Below, piece by piece: positions 18,045 through 27,080 of a DNA stretch of 64,000 nucleotides. The stretch is taken from positions 1 through 64,000 of the forward strand of contig NZ_PVTL01000002.1 of NCBI RefSeq assembly GCF_003003265.1, read 5' to 3'. The notes beneath the pieces were generated by a model, which saw only the letters and a list, made by a program, of their open reading frames with translations, had not been told where the DNA came from and did no database searches. The DNA is from Glaciihabitans tibetensis. Lineage in GTDB: Bacteria > Actinomycetota > Actinomycetes > Actinomycetales > Microbacteriaceae. Position 1 is the first letter of the stretch; each line of letters starts with the position of its first letter. Position numbers and translations under genes: made by a program.

Positions 18045-18077
18045 GGCGACGTCGTGGAGTTTAGGCTCAAAAACTAA
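18045..18077 (+). repeat. Copy 3 of the ychF 3'-end repeat
   Basis: Identical to ychF for the first 17 bases (ggcgacgtcgtggagtt) and 29 of 33 overall. It still encodes GDVVEFRLKN followed by TAA, so the C-terminal reading frame of ychF is preserved. A strong terminator follows 35 bp downstream, as would be expected behind the original ychF. Confidence 0.85.
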
Positions 18078-18112
18078 GGAACGCACCCCGATCCCATTTC
18101 TGGGTAGTTTGA

Positions 18113-18147
18113 GCGCCTCGCATCTTTCAAGATGTGAGGCGCTTTTT
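18113..18147 (+). terminator. Rho-independent terminator
   Basis: Perfect stem gcgcctcgcatctt / aagatgtgaggcgc with a short loop, followed by TTTTT. It is the strongest intrinsic terminator in the window. It may be the native ychF terminator displaced by insertions. Confidence 0.88.
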
Positions 18148-18225
18148 AATAGCGGTTGACTGATCGCGAAGTCGACTGCTAAAAACAGAGCTCCGGCCCG
18201 GGCGAGATCAGAGAAAGCAAACTCA

Positions 18226-21200
18226 ATGCGAATATTCCCTGAGTTGACTGCGATCCGACGTGCAGCGGTAATCGCGCTGATCGCAGCTGCAGCCGCAGCC
18301 GTTGTCGTGGTATCGACTGCCCTCCCAGTTGACGCGTCTGTGTCTAGTGGCGCGGGAACTAACGCGATAGCAACTACGTCGCGTATTGCCGATCCATCGA
18401 TTACCCGACTGGAGGGAGTTGACCGGTTTTCGGCATCAGCTGCGATCTCTGAGGCGAACTTCGTTCCTGGAGTAGTGACCGTGTATGTAGCCAACGGAAT
18501 CAATTTCCCTGATGCCCTTTCAGGGGCGCCAGTAGCGGCGAAGAACGGCTCTCCCATTTTGCTTGTGACTGCCGATGCGATACCAGATCCCGTCAGGGGC
18601 GAACTTGAGCGGTTGAACCCGGAGAACATCGTCGTGCTCGGTGGTGTCAACTCGGTCAGCCAAACGGTGGAGAGCGCGCTCGCCGCCTATGTGGCAAATC
18701 CCGGTAAGGTGACCCGGCTGGCTGGGGCCGATCGTTTTTCTGCATCAGCGGCAATATCGTCTGCAAATTTCGACCCGAACGTGGCTACCGTGTACGTAGC
18801 GAGCGGGTTGAACTTCCCGGATGCGCTGTCGGGAGCGCCTGTGGCTGCAAAGGAGAGTGCCCCGGTCCTATTGGTGACTGTTGACGATATTCCCCGCTCA
18901 GTCGTGAGCGAACTCGACCGTCTCAACCCTGCGAAGATTGTTGTGCTTGGCGGGATCAATTCAATTTCAGAAGCAGTAGCGAACTCGCTCTCCGAGCACA
19001 CCGCTACGAAGGACCGGGCGGACGTTACCCGTTTGGCCGGAGCCGATCGGTTTTCCGCGTCAGCAGAAATTTCCGCTCGAAGCTTCTCCGTTGATACCCC
19101 CATTGTCTACATCGCGAACGGGCTGAAGTTCCCGGACGCGCTTTCCGGAGCTCCTGTCGCAGGAAGAGCCAATGCTCCGGTCCTGCTTGTTACCAACGAC
19201 GCCATTCCCGAATCGATCGCTACAGAGCTGCGTCGGCTGAACCCCGAGCGAATCGTGGTACTCGGGGGCAGTCAATCCGTATCCATCGCGGTGGAAGATG
19301 AACTGGCCTCGAACATTGTTTCGCGCACTTTCACTGCTACGCCAGCGCCGACGATCTCGGGTGCCGCGGAAGTCGGAGAGCTGTTGTCGGCGGACCCAGG
19401 AACATGGGCTCCGTCTCCCGTCGGTCTGACTTATCAATGGAGTCGTGGTGGGGTCGCGATTGGCGGGGCGACAGAACGAATGTATCGGCTGATCGCCGCA
19501 GACGCGGGCACCAGCATTACGGTGTCTGTGACAGCGACAAGATCCGGTTACGTAACTGTCACCACAACGAGCATTGCGAAGCTCGTTGTAGGAGGCACCT
19601 TCACTGCGACGCCCGTACCGACGATTGCAGGAGAAGCGGAAGTCGGCGAGGTATTGTCCGTGGATCTTGGGACCTGGGCTCCGTCTCCTACGGCTGTGTC
19701 CTATCAGTGGAGTCGTGGTGGGGTCGCGATTGGCGGGGCGACAGAACGTTCCTATCGGCTGGTCGCTGCAGACGCTGGCGCGATCATCACTGCGACCGCA
19801 ACAGGCAGCCGCGCTGGTTACCCGGACACCAGTCGAACAAGTGCGGCTGTAACAGTCGCCCATTGTGGCTTGATCACCAGTGATTCGACATGGTCGTCTG
19901 GCCGTCACTACTTGAGTTGTACCGTCACGGTCGCGGCTGACACCACGCTGACCGTCGCGCCGGGTGCCGTAGTGTTGCTCGACAGTCGGAGCGATCTCAC
20001 TGTCCTGGGTGAGTTGGAGGCACATGCCACACCCGATTCGCCGATCGTTTTCACTTCGCGCGCCGATCCCGTCTTCGAACCGGCGTTCACCGCATATTCG
20101 GCTGAGAGCAGCATATTTCAGCTGGGCGCGGGGTATGCAGGGCGGCTGGACTTATCGGGCATCACTCTGGCTTATGGTTCATTGTCATTTGGTGATGGCA
20201 GCGTTGTAGATTCAGACATCCGCGGCAACGTGCGCATAGAGCCGAGTTACGGCTACAACGAAGGACACCCGATCTTTGCCCGCAATGTCGTGTCTGCACG
20301 AATGACGACCAATTACCCCGGCCTCATGGTCACTGATGCGCCGGACGTTACGGGCATCGCGTTGACCGGAACCGACAGAAATACATTCGTGGGTAGTCCC
20401 TTGCAACGCTCCGTTGGGTTTCAAGGCGTCGCGTCAGTGCCGGCGGGTAAGGAATACATACTGGGACCTGGCGGCGGAATTTCAGCCTATGTTGGACTGC
20501 CGCTAGGAAGCGGAATGGTGAGGCTTCTACCGGGAACACTTACGCGCGGCATGGTCGAGGCCCACAATCTTGTGGCTGAAGGGACAGATGCCGATCCGGT
20601 GATTTTTGCCGGATATCACTCGATGCAGTACGGGGGCGACGTTTTTTCGAGCGTTGTCCCTGGCAAAGACTTCACGGGCTCGGCGCTCCATGCGACGGAC
20701 GGCTCTGACATCACACTCCGCCACGTGTTGGTAACCGGTATTGAGACAGTTTTTGCGCGGACCGCCAATGCCTCAGACACAGTCTCAGCGATCACCATTT
20801 CCGATAGCACCATCCAAGGCACGCTTAATCTAGAGCACGTCGCAAGCCCCGTTGTCGAGCGAACAAGTCTGCACGGCCGCTTTAGCGAGTGCGCTAGTCC
20901 TGAGTCTGGCTGTGCTGCCGTTGTCGCGCTCAGTATCCGAAGCGTGCCTGACATCACCGGGATAAAGCTCGCGGGACCAGACGCAAATTCTTTCACAGGC
21001 AGCGCCGCAGAACGATCCGTGAGTTTAGATGGGGCTGGTATTCCAAGCGGATCGAGCTATGAGTTGACGAACGAGAGCGGCGTCTCTGTGTTTCTTGCGT
21101 GGCCGCTCAATGTGGGCGGCACGCTCGATCTCGCGCCGGGCACAATAGTCAACGGGACGGTTGATGTCACGGGCACAGTTCACGCGAACGGTACTGTCTC

Positions 21201-21819
21201 TGACCCTGTGTACTTGGGTGGCGGCGCGTTTGGTGGCGACGTCGGATCAGGCTGTATCAATTGTCGGCAGCCCGATCCCGCGATGATTGTCGGCGGTGTC
21301 GGTTCCACCTTTAACTACACGGTGTTCGCTTTCGCGGACGTTGGCATTCACGTGCGCGAGTTCAGTCTTGTGACAATCGAAAACAGCAAATTCGTAAGTA
21401 CCGATCAGGCGATAATGGTGGATGGAGCGGGCTCGGCAGACATCGGCACTAGTTACTTCTATGACAGCCTGCCTTGTGTTCCGCCATGGGATAGCACCGT
21501 GGTGGTTCTCAATACGTGGTTCGGCACAACCGGTGGGCCCGGATCGAACATCGATCTTTCATCGCTCGGCGGTGTCGTTGGCGACCTTGCAGGTAGCGCT
21601 CCACTTGGTGCTGCTTACTCTGATTCAGCCGCCACGTTGGCTCTCTCTGCGAAGATTGGCGCGAACTCTATCCCCTGGGCGATCTACGAATGTTCGATTG
21701 GCATCGAAAATCCAGTGCAAATCCGATTCCCGATGACACCGGTAAGGCTGCTGGTATCACCCGTAAGTGAGTGGCGCCCTGAAATCATCGAAGTCGCGGA
21801 CCCGCGCCCTGGTGATTAA
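18226..21819 (+). CDS. Large secreted surface protein with three CWB2 repeats, Ig-like repeats and a beta-helix-like region
   Basis: 1197 residues. Signal peptide at residues 1-38. Three cell-wall-binding repeats of the CWB2 type at about 60-155, 156-255 and 265-365, each with TRL.G.DRFSASA, FPDALSGAPVA and IVVLGG. Two Ig-like repeats follow (TFTATP.PTI...GTWAPSP...YQWSRGGVAIGGATER) whose DNA is nearly identical over more than 40 bases, a recent duplication. The remaining ~600 residues look like a right-handed beta-helix (repeated short strands, LTVLGELEAHATPDSPIVFTS). No sortase motif; wall attachment would come from the CWB2 repeats. Base composition is less GC-rich than the core genes. Probably an adhesin or surface structural protein. 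Confidence 0.85.
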   Translation: MRIFPELTAIRRAAVIALIAAAAAAVVVVSTALPVDASVSSGAGTNAIATTSRIADPSITRLEGVDRFSASAAISEANFVPGVVTVYVANGINFPDALSGAPVAAKNGSPILLVTADAIPDPVRGELERLNPENIVVLGGVNSVSQTVESALAAYVANPGKVTRLAGADRFSASAAISSANFDPNVATVYVASGLNFPDALSGAPVAAKESAPVLLVTVDDIPRSVVSELDRLNPAKIVVLGGINSISEAVANSLSEHTATKDRADVTRLAGADRFSASAEISARSFSVDTPIVYIANGLKFPDALSGAPVAGRANAPVLLVTNDAIPESIATELRRLNPERIVVLGGSQSVSIAVEDELASNIVSRTFTATPAPTISGAAEVGELLSADPGTWAPSPVGLTYQWSRGGVAIGGATERMYRLIAADAGTSITVSVTATRSGYVTVTTTSIAKLVVGGTFTATPVPTIAGEAEVGEVLSVDLGTWAPSPTAVSYQWSRGGVAIGGATERSYRLVAADAGAIITATATGSRAGYPDTSRTSAAVTVAHCGLITSDSTWSSGRHYLSCTVTVAADTTLTVAPGAVVLLDSRSDLTVLGELEAHATPDSPIVFTSRADPVFEPAFTAYSAESSIFQLGAGYAGRLDLSGITLAYGSLSFGDGSVVDSDIRGNVRIEPSYGYNEGHPIFARNVVSARMTTNYPGLMVTDAPDVTGIALTGTDRNTFVGSPLQRSVGFQGVASVPAGKEYILGPGGGISAYVGLPLGSGMVRLLPGTLTRGMVEAHNLVAEGTDADPVIFAGYHSMQYGGDVFSSVVPGKDFTGSALHATDGSDITLRHVLVTGIETVFARTANASDTVSAITISDSTIQGTLNLEHVASPVVERTSLHGRFSECASPESGCAAVVALSIRSVPDITGIKLAGPDANSFTGSAAERSVSLDGAGIPSGSSYELTNESGVSVFLAWPLNVGGTLDLAPGTIVNGTVDVTGTVHANGTVSDPVYLGGGAFGGDVGSGCINCRQPDPAMIVGGVGSTFNYTVFAFADVGIHVREFSLVTIENSKFVSTDQAIMVDGAGSADIGTSYFYDSLPCVPPWDSTVVVLNTWFGTTGGPGSNIDLSSLGGVVGDLAGSAPLGAAYSDSAATLALSAKIGANSIPWAIYECSIGIENPVQIRFPMTPVRLLVSPVSEWRPEIIEVADPRPGD

Positions 21820-22295
21820 CAGCTTCGGTGTCAGGATCAAGCAACATTCGGCCTCTTGCATGCATGCCTGCGGGACGGCCCAAATCCGCTTTTCGGCCGA
21901 CCCAGTTGTCGCAACGGCGAGCAACCGTGCTGGCAGCGTTCAAGGCGATACTGCTGACGCCAGGGGAAGTGTTGCTACCGCGACTGAAAGCAGGTGCGAA
22001 AACATGCGCTTTGCAACTAGTTTACCAACGCTGAGTCGTCTCGAGAGGTTGTCCTATCACCAATGAAACGGTTTGATTGACGGGTTCGATCGATCGCCCA
22101 ACAATTTCTCCGGAAGCGTGTTTTGATTGCGTACGCGGTTCTTGACGAGGCTGTAGCGACCAACTGGCATCTTCTACGGCGGACGCAATCATGATCGGCT
22201 CTCGTGAGGTGCGAAGCGAACGATTGGTTGTTGTGAGCGGCCCGAGTCCGGCTGGCAGCAGCCACTTCAACTGTTGCATGGTGTTGACGCCAACC
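21820..22295. other. Low-GC stretch without a supported gene
   Basis: Between the surface-protein gene and the IS21 remnant. Frames of about 100 codons exist on both strands, but none has a recognisable family, convincing start or codon bias. It may be debris from earlier insertions. Confidence 0.5.
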
Positions 22296-22346
22296 GAATA
22301 TGGGGCCACTTTCGCCAACTGAAAACAGGGCCACAGTTGTGTGGTT

Positions 22347-22990
22347 CTAGTGTTCCGCAGTCGTGGGCAGTTGGTGGTTCTTCATCCGATAGCTGGTGCC
22401 CTTGAGGCTGATGACGTCGGCGTGGTGGACGATGCGGTCGATCATCCTTTAGGCCACCGTTGGGTCACCAAAGACGTCGCCCCATCGGCTGAAGGGCAGG
22501 TTGGATGTCAGGATCAGTGATGCCTGTTCGTATCGAGACGAGACAAGCTGGAAGAACAGATTGGCGGCGTCTTGGTCGAACGGGATGTAGCCGACTTCGT
22601 CAACGATGAGGACGCTGTATCGGCGTAATCGCTTGAGCTCACCGTCGAGTTTGCCGTGTGAGTGGGCGTGCTGGAGGCGGGCCACCCAGCCGACGGCGGT
22701 ATAGAAGAGCACTCGGTGGCCGGCGAATGGCTGGTGGTCGAAGTTGAAGTCCTCCAATGTTTTGAATCCCGGAAACCGGGCGGCTTTGATCCGCAGCGCG
22801 GCTCCGGAGGCTTCCCGTTCAGAAACATCTCGGGACAACATCGCGGCGAGGTATTCCTCGTGCGACCAGCCGGCATCGCGGGCTTGGTCGCCGAGGCGGC
22901 GGAACGCGTCGCTGATCCGTGGCGCGCGCATCGCCCGGGCGTAGTACTCGATTTGCGCCCGCGACCGGTTCTGCGCCCACGAAGTGGCAA
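22347..22990 (-). pseudogene. istB: IS21 helper ATPase IstB, disrupted
   Basis: Recognised by YYARAMRAPRIS, DQARDAGWSHEEYLAAMLSR, FKTLEDFNFDHQP, then IVDEVGYIPFDQDAANLFFQ (Walker B) and LTSNLPFSRWGDVF. An in-frame deletion after FNFDHQP removed roughly 40-50 residues including the Walker A GPPGTGKTH, and a TAA interrupts the frame before RMIDRIVHHADVISLKG. The C-terminal part can still be read to a stop at 22347. Non-functional. Confidence 0.88.
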
Positions 22991-23436
22991 CCAAGCTGGG
23001 TGCTGCGGGGGTCAGTCCGAAGTGTGTGTCGTAGTGTTCCAGCGACGCGGTCTCCACCACCGCTAGGGCGGGAGCCTTGCGGTGTTGGGCGCGGTGGATC
23101 GACCTGGTCACGGCCCAACGGCAGATCCTCGTGCGGGAACCATAAGTCTCACTGGATTTGATAGCCAGGATCATGCACGAGCCGATCGACCGGGTCGGGG
23201 ACTTCGTAGTCGAGGCGAATCTCGGCGATCTTCGCCCGGAATAGCGACTCCGAGCCCGTCAAACCGACTCGTTCCGCGATGGTCGCTGCGGCCATCGTCG
23301 GCGTCGTGGCCAGCAACGTTCGCGCGTGCGCCGCGAACGCGTCGAAGCTCGACCCGGTGGCCTCGCGTTGATACGTCGGCGACCGGTCCGCGGCCAGCGC
23401 CCGATCCACCGTCCCTCGAGACACGCGCAGTCGTTA
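22991..23436 (-). pseudogene. istA: IS21 transposase IstA, disrupted
   Basis: The N-terminal fragment reads RLRVSRGTVDRALAADRSP (the end of the HTH), then a region ending VDRLVHDPGYQIQ. TGA replaces the following Cys, and DLWFPHEDLPLGRDQ continues in the same frame. The whole DDE catalytic core is deleted; a short C-terminal piece (HRKAPALAVVETASLEHYDT) then joins directly to the istB remnant. A stop also lies just upstream of RLRV at the junction with vapC. Confidence 0.82.
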
Positions 23437-23643
23437 ATCACAGACCTGCCGGGTGCCACCGTGGCCAGCCACGATGAGGTGATGCACCTCGTAAATCGAC
23501 GAAAGCTGCACGGTCGAGGTCTCAGTCTCGTCGATGCTCATTTGCTGGCATCGGTTCTTTTGGATCCTGACGCCTTGTTGTGGTCCTGCGACAAACGGCT
23601 GGGGCAAGCCGCAGTCGATCTTGGTGTGGAGTACGTCGGGTAG
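23437..23643 (+). pseudogene. vapC: Truncated vapC (PIN-domain toxin), 3' half only
   Basis: Encodes ASHDEVMHLVNRRKLHGRG, then LSLVDAHLLASVLLDPDALL and WSCDKRLGQAAVDLGVEYVG, clearly the same family as the intact VapC at 27273-27653 (ASHGEVMHLVESKQLFGRG...). The N-terminal half, with the first catalytic acids, and the antitoxin gene are missing; the cut is exactly at the IS21 remnant. The stop lies 37 bp before repeat copy 4. Confidence 0.85.
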
Positions 23644-23680
23644 ATGTAGTCCCAGCCCAGATACTCACCTGTGACGGAAA

Positions 23681-23707
23681 GTGGTGGAGTTCCGCTTCAA
23701 CAACTAG
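23681..23707 (+). repeat. Copy 4 of the ychF 3'-end repeat
   Basis: gtggagttccgcttcaacaa followed by ctag matches 22 of 24 bases of the ychF end and still encodes VEFRFNN-stop. It lies 37 bp behind the truncated vapC. Confidence 0.85.
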
Positions 23708-23830
23708 CCCTACACGGCCTCCGTGCGGCGAGCGAGACGCTCGCGTATGGATTCAAGACGAGAAGCCATGGTGTATCCATGATTGAGCGACTGAACTGAG
23801 ATGTAACGCAACACACTCAGGGAGGTCGTC

Positions 23831-24457
23831 ATGAAGGTCATCGTCTTTGGAGGAACCGGCAGCGTCGGAAGGCTTGTGGTCGAGCAGGCGCTCGAGCGAG
23901 GTCACGAGGTGACGGTGTTCACGCGAAACGCGGAATCGGTTACCCGCGAGCAGGCGCGACTTACCGTCGTCGAGGGCAACGTCTTCGAGATCGGCGAAGT
24001 CGCATCCGCGATCGAGGGGCACAACGCGGTCATCGTCACACTCGGCAATGGGTCGAAGGGCGATGTGCGTTCGAAGGGGACTGCGTCCATCGTCGCTGCA
24101 ATGCACCAGGTCGGCGTGCGCCGACTCATCGTTCAGTCGACGCTCGGCGTGGGGGACAGCTGGGACAACCTCGACTTCATGTGGAAGCGCGTAATGTTCG
24201 GCTTCCTGCTGCGCAGGGCCTACTCCGACCATGTCGAGCAGGAGCGTGTGACCCGCGCTAGCGGCCTGGAGTGGACGATCGCGAGGCCCGCCGCATTCGT
24301 CGACGGCCCGCGCACGGGGCAGTACCGGCTCGGCTTCGGGCCTGATGACGCTAAGACATCACTCAAGATCGCGCGCGCCGATGTCGCGGACTTCGTCGTC
24401 TCACAGCTCACCGACGACGCATGGCTCGGGCAAACTCCGGCGCTGGCTTACGCGTGA
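23831..24457 (+). CDS. NAD(P)H-binding atypical SDR (NmrA/epimerase-like)
   Basis: 208 residues with a GGAGG ribosome site. N-terminal Rossmann motif GGTGSVGRLVVEQAL, then FTRNAESV at the cofactor 2'-phosphate position. The catalytic Tyr-Lys pair of classical SDRs is not evident, as in the NAD(P)H-binding (PF13460-like) group. WTIARPAAFVDGP and VADFVVSQL are typical later segments. Fifteen bases separate it from the next SDR gene, so they form an operon, probably a small oxidoreductase set controlled by the facing AraC regulator. Confidence 0.87.
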   Translation: MKVIVFGGTGSVGRLVVEQALERGHEVTVFTRNAESVTREQARLTVVEGNVFEIGEVASAIEGHNAVIVTLGNGSKGDVRSKGTASIVAAMHQVGVRRLIVQSTLGVGDSWDNLDFMWKRVMFGFLLRRAYSDHVEQERVTRASGLEWTIARPAAFVDGPRTGQYRLGFGPDDAKTSLKIARADVADFVVSQLTDDAWLGQTPALAYA

Positions 24458-24472
24458 GATGAGGTGATCGCC

Positions 24473-25348
24473 GTGGTGCAGTGGACCGCCGCCGATGTGG
24501 CAGACCAACGCGGGCGCACCGTCGTCATTACGGGTGCGAACAGCGGACTCGGTGCCGAGGCGACACGGGTGCTCGCGGGTCGCGGCGCGCGGGTCATCGC
24601 GGCGTGTCGCGATGTCGATCGGGCATCTGCGTTTGCCGACACCGTCGCTGGTGAGGTCGAGGTGCGCCACCTCGACCTCGCCGAGCTGGCATCCGTGCGG
24701 GCCTTCGCGGCCGGCATCGACACCGACATCGACGTGCTCATCAATAGCGCCGGTGTCATGGCTGTTGCGCGGGGCCGCACGGCCGACGGCTTTGAACGGC
24801 ACATCGGCACCAACCACCTTGGGCCGTTCGTACTCACGAATTTGCTGCTCGACCGGGTCAGCGCCCGAGTCGTGACTGTAACGAGCGGCCTGCATGTGCT
24901 CGGTCGAATTTCCCCCGACCTCAACTGGGAACGTCGTCGGTATCAGCGGTGGCTCGCCTACGCGCAGTCGAAGCTCGCGAACGCGGTCTTCGCGTACGAG
25001 CTGCAACGCCGGCTCGCGGCGGCCGGACGCAACGTCATCTCGGTCGCTGCCCACCCCGGAGTCGCTGCAACGGAGGGGCAACGCCGCGACACCTCCCTGC
25101 AGGGCAAGATACTTGCCGGCGGTCGCGCGCAGTCGCCGGCGATGGGCGCGCTGCCCATCCTTTTCGCTGCAACAACGCCGGGTGTCCGGGGCGGCACCTG
25201 CATCGGGCCTGACGGCCGGTTCCAGCGCAACGGCTTCCCGACGGAGGTGCGCACGAGCCGTGCCTCGCGTGATGCGACGATCGCGCTGAACCTGTGGAGT
25301 GAAAGCGAACGGCTCACCGGGCTGCGCGCGCCGCTCGACGCACTATGA
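24473..25348 (+). CDS. Short-chain dehydrogenase/reductase
   Basis: 291 residues from the GTG at 24473, chosen because GAGGTGA lies five bases upstream. Classical SDR: cofactor motif TGANSGLG, structural NSAG, and catalytic Ser, Tyr and Lys in VTVTSG and YAQSKLAN; the later segment AAHPGVAATE is typical of the retinol-dehydrogenase-like group. Substrate unknown. Its end overlaps the convergent AraC-family gene by six bases. Confidence 0.9.
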   Translation: MVQWTAADVADQRGRTVVITGANSGLGAEATRVLAGRGARVIAACRDVDRASAFADTVAGEVEVRHLDLAELASVRAFAAGIDTDIDVLINSAGVMAVARGRTADGFERHIGTNHLGPFVLTNLLLDRVSARVVTVTSGLHVLGRISPDLNWERRRYQRWLAYAQSKLANAVFAYELQRRLAAAGRNVISVAAHPGVAATEGQRRDTSLQGKILAGGRAQSPAMGALPILFAATTPGVRGGTCIGPDGRFQRNGFPTEVRTSRASRDATIALNLWSESERLTGLRAPLDAL

Positions 25349-26284
25349 GGCCAGTGACCGTGCCCGGTGCTCCTTCGGGCTCATGCCACGCTCGCGTTTG
25401 AATGCGGCACTGAGCGCGAAGCCGCTGCTGTAGCCGACCTCGCGGGCGACCGCCTCAATCGTGACATTCGGTTGTATGAGTCGGTCGGCCGCAAGCGCGA
25501 GGCGCCACCCGCTCAGGTAGGTCATGGGCGGCTCGCCCACGAGCTTCGAGAAGCGCCGGGCGAGCGCCGCCCGCGAAACGCGCACCCGGGCTGCGAGCTC
25601 GGCTATCGTCCACGGGTATGCGGGATCCTCGTGCAGCAAGCGGAGAGCGTGCCCGACGATCCGGTCGCTCTGCGCGCCGTAGAGTCCGGTGCGTTCCGGG
25701 CCTTCGTGCGTGAGCCAGGCGCGCAGTACCGCGACCAGCAGCACGTCGAAAAGGCGATCGAGCACGGCGGACTGGCCGGGCGCATCCCGCACGATCTCGT
25801 CGGCCAGGATGCTGATGAACGGAGTGTCGAAATCGGCGCCGCGCAGGTGGATGACAGGTGGGAGAGCACTCAGGAGGCGTTGTGTGACTTCACCGCGCAC
25901 CTGGTAGCAGCCCATGAGCATGGTGGTCGGGCCGTCGGGGTCGTTGCCCCACGCCCGCAGTCCGAGCGACCACTCGTCGTGAACATCGCGGCCGTCTGGG
26001 CTTTGTACGCGCATGCCCGGCAAGATCACGACGTCAGGCCTGATGCCCGGCTCGTGCGACATCACGACTGCGGCGGGCCCTCGCGCGACCGCGACATCAC
26101 CCGCGTGCAGCTCGAGCGGGGCGCCTTCGTCGCCTTCGATCCAGGCCGAACCTCGCACGACCGCGATCAGCCCCAAGGGCGATTCGTCGGCCAGCCGTAC
26201 CGACCAGGGCGGAGTCAGGCTCGCGCGCAGCAGATAGGCGTCGCGACCGCGAGGGGCGTCGAGCAGGCGTGCGAGCGCATCCAT
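25343..26284 (-). CDS. AraC-family transcriptional regulator
   Basis: 313 residues. N-terminal cupin-like domain of the AraC_binding_6 kind (LELHAGDVAVARGPAAVVMSH), C-terminal two-HTH DNA-binding domain (WTIAELAARVRVSRAALARRF and TIEAVAREVGYSSGFALSAA, ending KRERGMSPKEHRA). Such regulators commonly control neighbouring oxidoreductases, so the SDR pair is a likely target. A TAGGCT box six bases before the ATG indicates leaderless transcription. The promoter abuts repeat copy 5. Confidence 0.92.
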   Translation of the reverse strand: MDALARLLDAPRGRDAYLLRASLTPPWSVRLADESPLGLIAVVRGSAWIEGDEGAPLELHAGDVAVARGPAAVVMSHEPGIRPDVVILPGMRVQSPDGRDVHDEWSLGLRAWGNDPDGPTTMLMGCYQVRGEVTQRLLSALPPVIHLRGADFDTPFISILADEIVRDAPGQSAVLDRLFDVLLVAVLRAWLTHEGPERTGLYGAQSDRIVGHALRLLHEDPAYPWTIAELAARVRVSRAALARRFSKLVGEPPMTYLSGWRLALAADRLIQPNVTIEAVAREVGYSSGFALSAAFKRERGMSPKEHRARSLAS

Positions 26285-26290
26285 GCACTC

Positions 26291-26296
26291 AGCCTA
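26291..26296 (-). promoter_or_regulatory. -10 box of the AraC-family gene, probably leaderless
   Basis: TAGGCT on the minus strand, six bases before the ATG; it overlaps the edge of repeat copy 5. Confidence 0.5.
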
Positions 26297-26313
26297 GTTC
26301 CGCTTCAACAACT
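26295..26313 (+). repeat. Copy 5 of the ychF 3'-end repeat (short)
   Basis: agttccgcttcaacaact is identical over 18 bases to copy 4 and differs by one base from ychF. Only the right half of the repeat is kept. Confidence 0.75.
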
Positions 26314-26361
26314 GGCCGCTGACAAGGTTCGCGTCGACCCAACCGATCGACGCGGTCCCAC

Positions 26362-26367
26362 TAGATT
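26362..26367 (+). promoter_or_regulatory. -10 box of the 26.4-kb orphan gene, probably leaderless
   Basis: TAGATT ends six bases before the ATG at 26374. Confidence 0.5.
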
Positions 26368-26373
26368 GGTGAA

Positions 26374-26985
26374 ATGACGCCTGACGAACATCGATTTAAC
26401 GCGCTCGTCCTGATTTTTGCCAACCTCCAGCGCCTCATGGTCTTTCACAAAGCGGTCGCGCTCATCGGGGGTAGAGAGTTGAATCCGGATCTGCGAGAGC
26501 AGCTCACGTCCAAGCTGGACCTGCTCAACGAGGTCGTGCAGCGCTCAAGCCAGAGCAGGGCGGTGAATGAGACCGACGTTGATGCTGTGCGCCCGGTGGC
26601 CTCGTACCTCGAGCGTGAGATTCGCGCGTACTACGACACTGAGTTGACGGGTGACCTGGGCGCGCAAGCGGCGTTTGGCGCTGCGGCGGTGTTCGCTGCT
26701 TCCTACCTTGGAGACGGCACCATGCATATGGGGCGGGTCTTCGGACACGACGACTGGGTTGATCGCGAAATGCAAGACAAACCCACCCTCATCCAGCTGC
26801 TCAATCAAGCTAACGGCACTGTCGGGTCGGCGGCCAGGTCGGAATTTCCGCCTGAAATTCGCGGATACATCGACCACCATGTTCGTGTCGCGCTCGGCGA
26901 TCGTGACCTCGTGATGGCTCAGGTGGACGGACTGTCGACGATGTTGGATGGGCGGGCTTCGCGGCGGCCTTTCACAACGACGTAG
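26374..26985 (+). CDS. Hypothetical helical protein
   Basis: 203 residues, soluble, largely helical (RFNALVLIFANLQRLMVFHKAVALI; DLREQLTSKLDLLNEVVQR). An Ala-rich central stretch (GAQAAFGAAAVFAASYLGDG) could be one short hydrophobic helix. No signal peptide and no recognised family. It sits directly behind repeat copy 5 in the same unit as vapBC, in the same direction as ychF. Confidence 0.6.
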   Translation: MTPDEHRFNALVLIFANLQRLMVFHKAVALIGGRELNPDLREQLTSKLDLLNEVVQRSSQSRAVNETDVDAVRPVASYLEREIRAYYDTELTGDLGAQAAFGAAAVFAASYLGDGTMHMGRVFGHDDWVDREMQDKPTLIQLLNQANGTVGSAARSEFPPEIRGYIDHHVRVALGDRDLVMAQVDGLSTMLDGRASRRPFTTT

Positions 26986-27027
26986 CTGGGTCGCCGTCGG
27001 CGCGGAGGTGTTCGTGCCAGGTCAAGG

Positions 27028-27080
27028 TGCATCAACGAGTGCATCATTTGGTGCTATTTTTGATGCGGAGGAGGCATCAT
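27028..27080 (+). promoter_or_regulatory. vapBC promoter with repeated GCATCA half-sites
   Basis: GCATCA or its complement TGATGC occurs four times around a TATTTT -10 candidate (27055-27060). Inverted pairs such as gcatca...tgatgc are what a VapB dimer would bind for autoregulation. GGAGGAGG serves as ribosome site for vapB. Confidence 0.4.

Larger units (their letters stand above)
22296..23436 (-). mobile_element. Decayed IS21-family element
   Basis: Contains remnants of istB and istA in the normal order on the minus strand. The right side has ggggccactttcgcc and a second gggccac nearby, typical of the terminal region of actinobacterial IS21 elements. Both transposition genes carry deletions and stops, and the istA N-terminus is missing where the element meets a truncated vapC at 23436. 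It cannot move on its own. Confidence 0.8.

Noticed and set aside
22017..22334. Overlapping frames of about 100 codons on the minus strand between the surface-protein gene and IS21
   Set aside because: Two competing frames, no ribosome site or -10 box, no family; treated as unassigned DNA.
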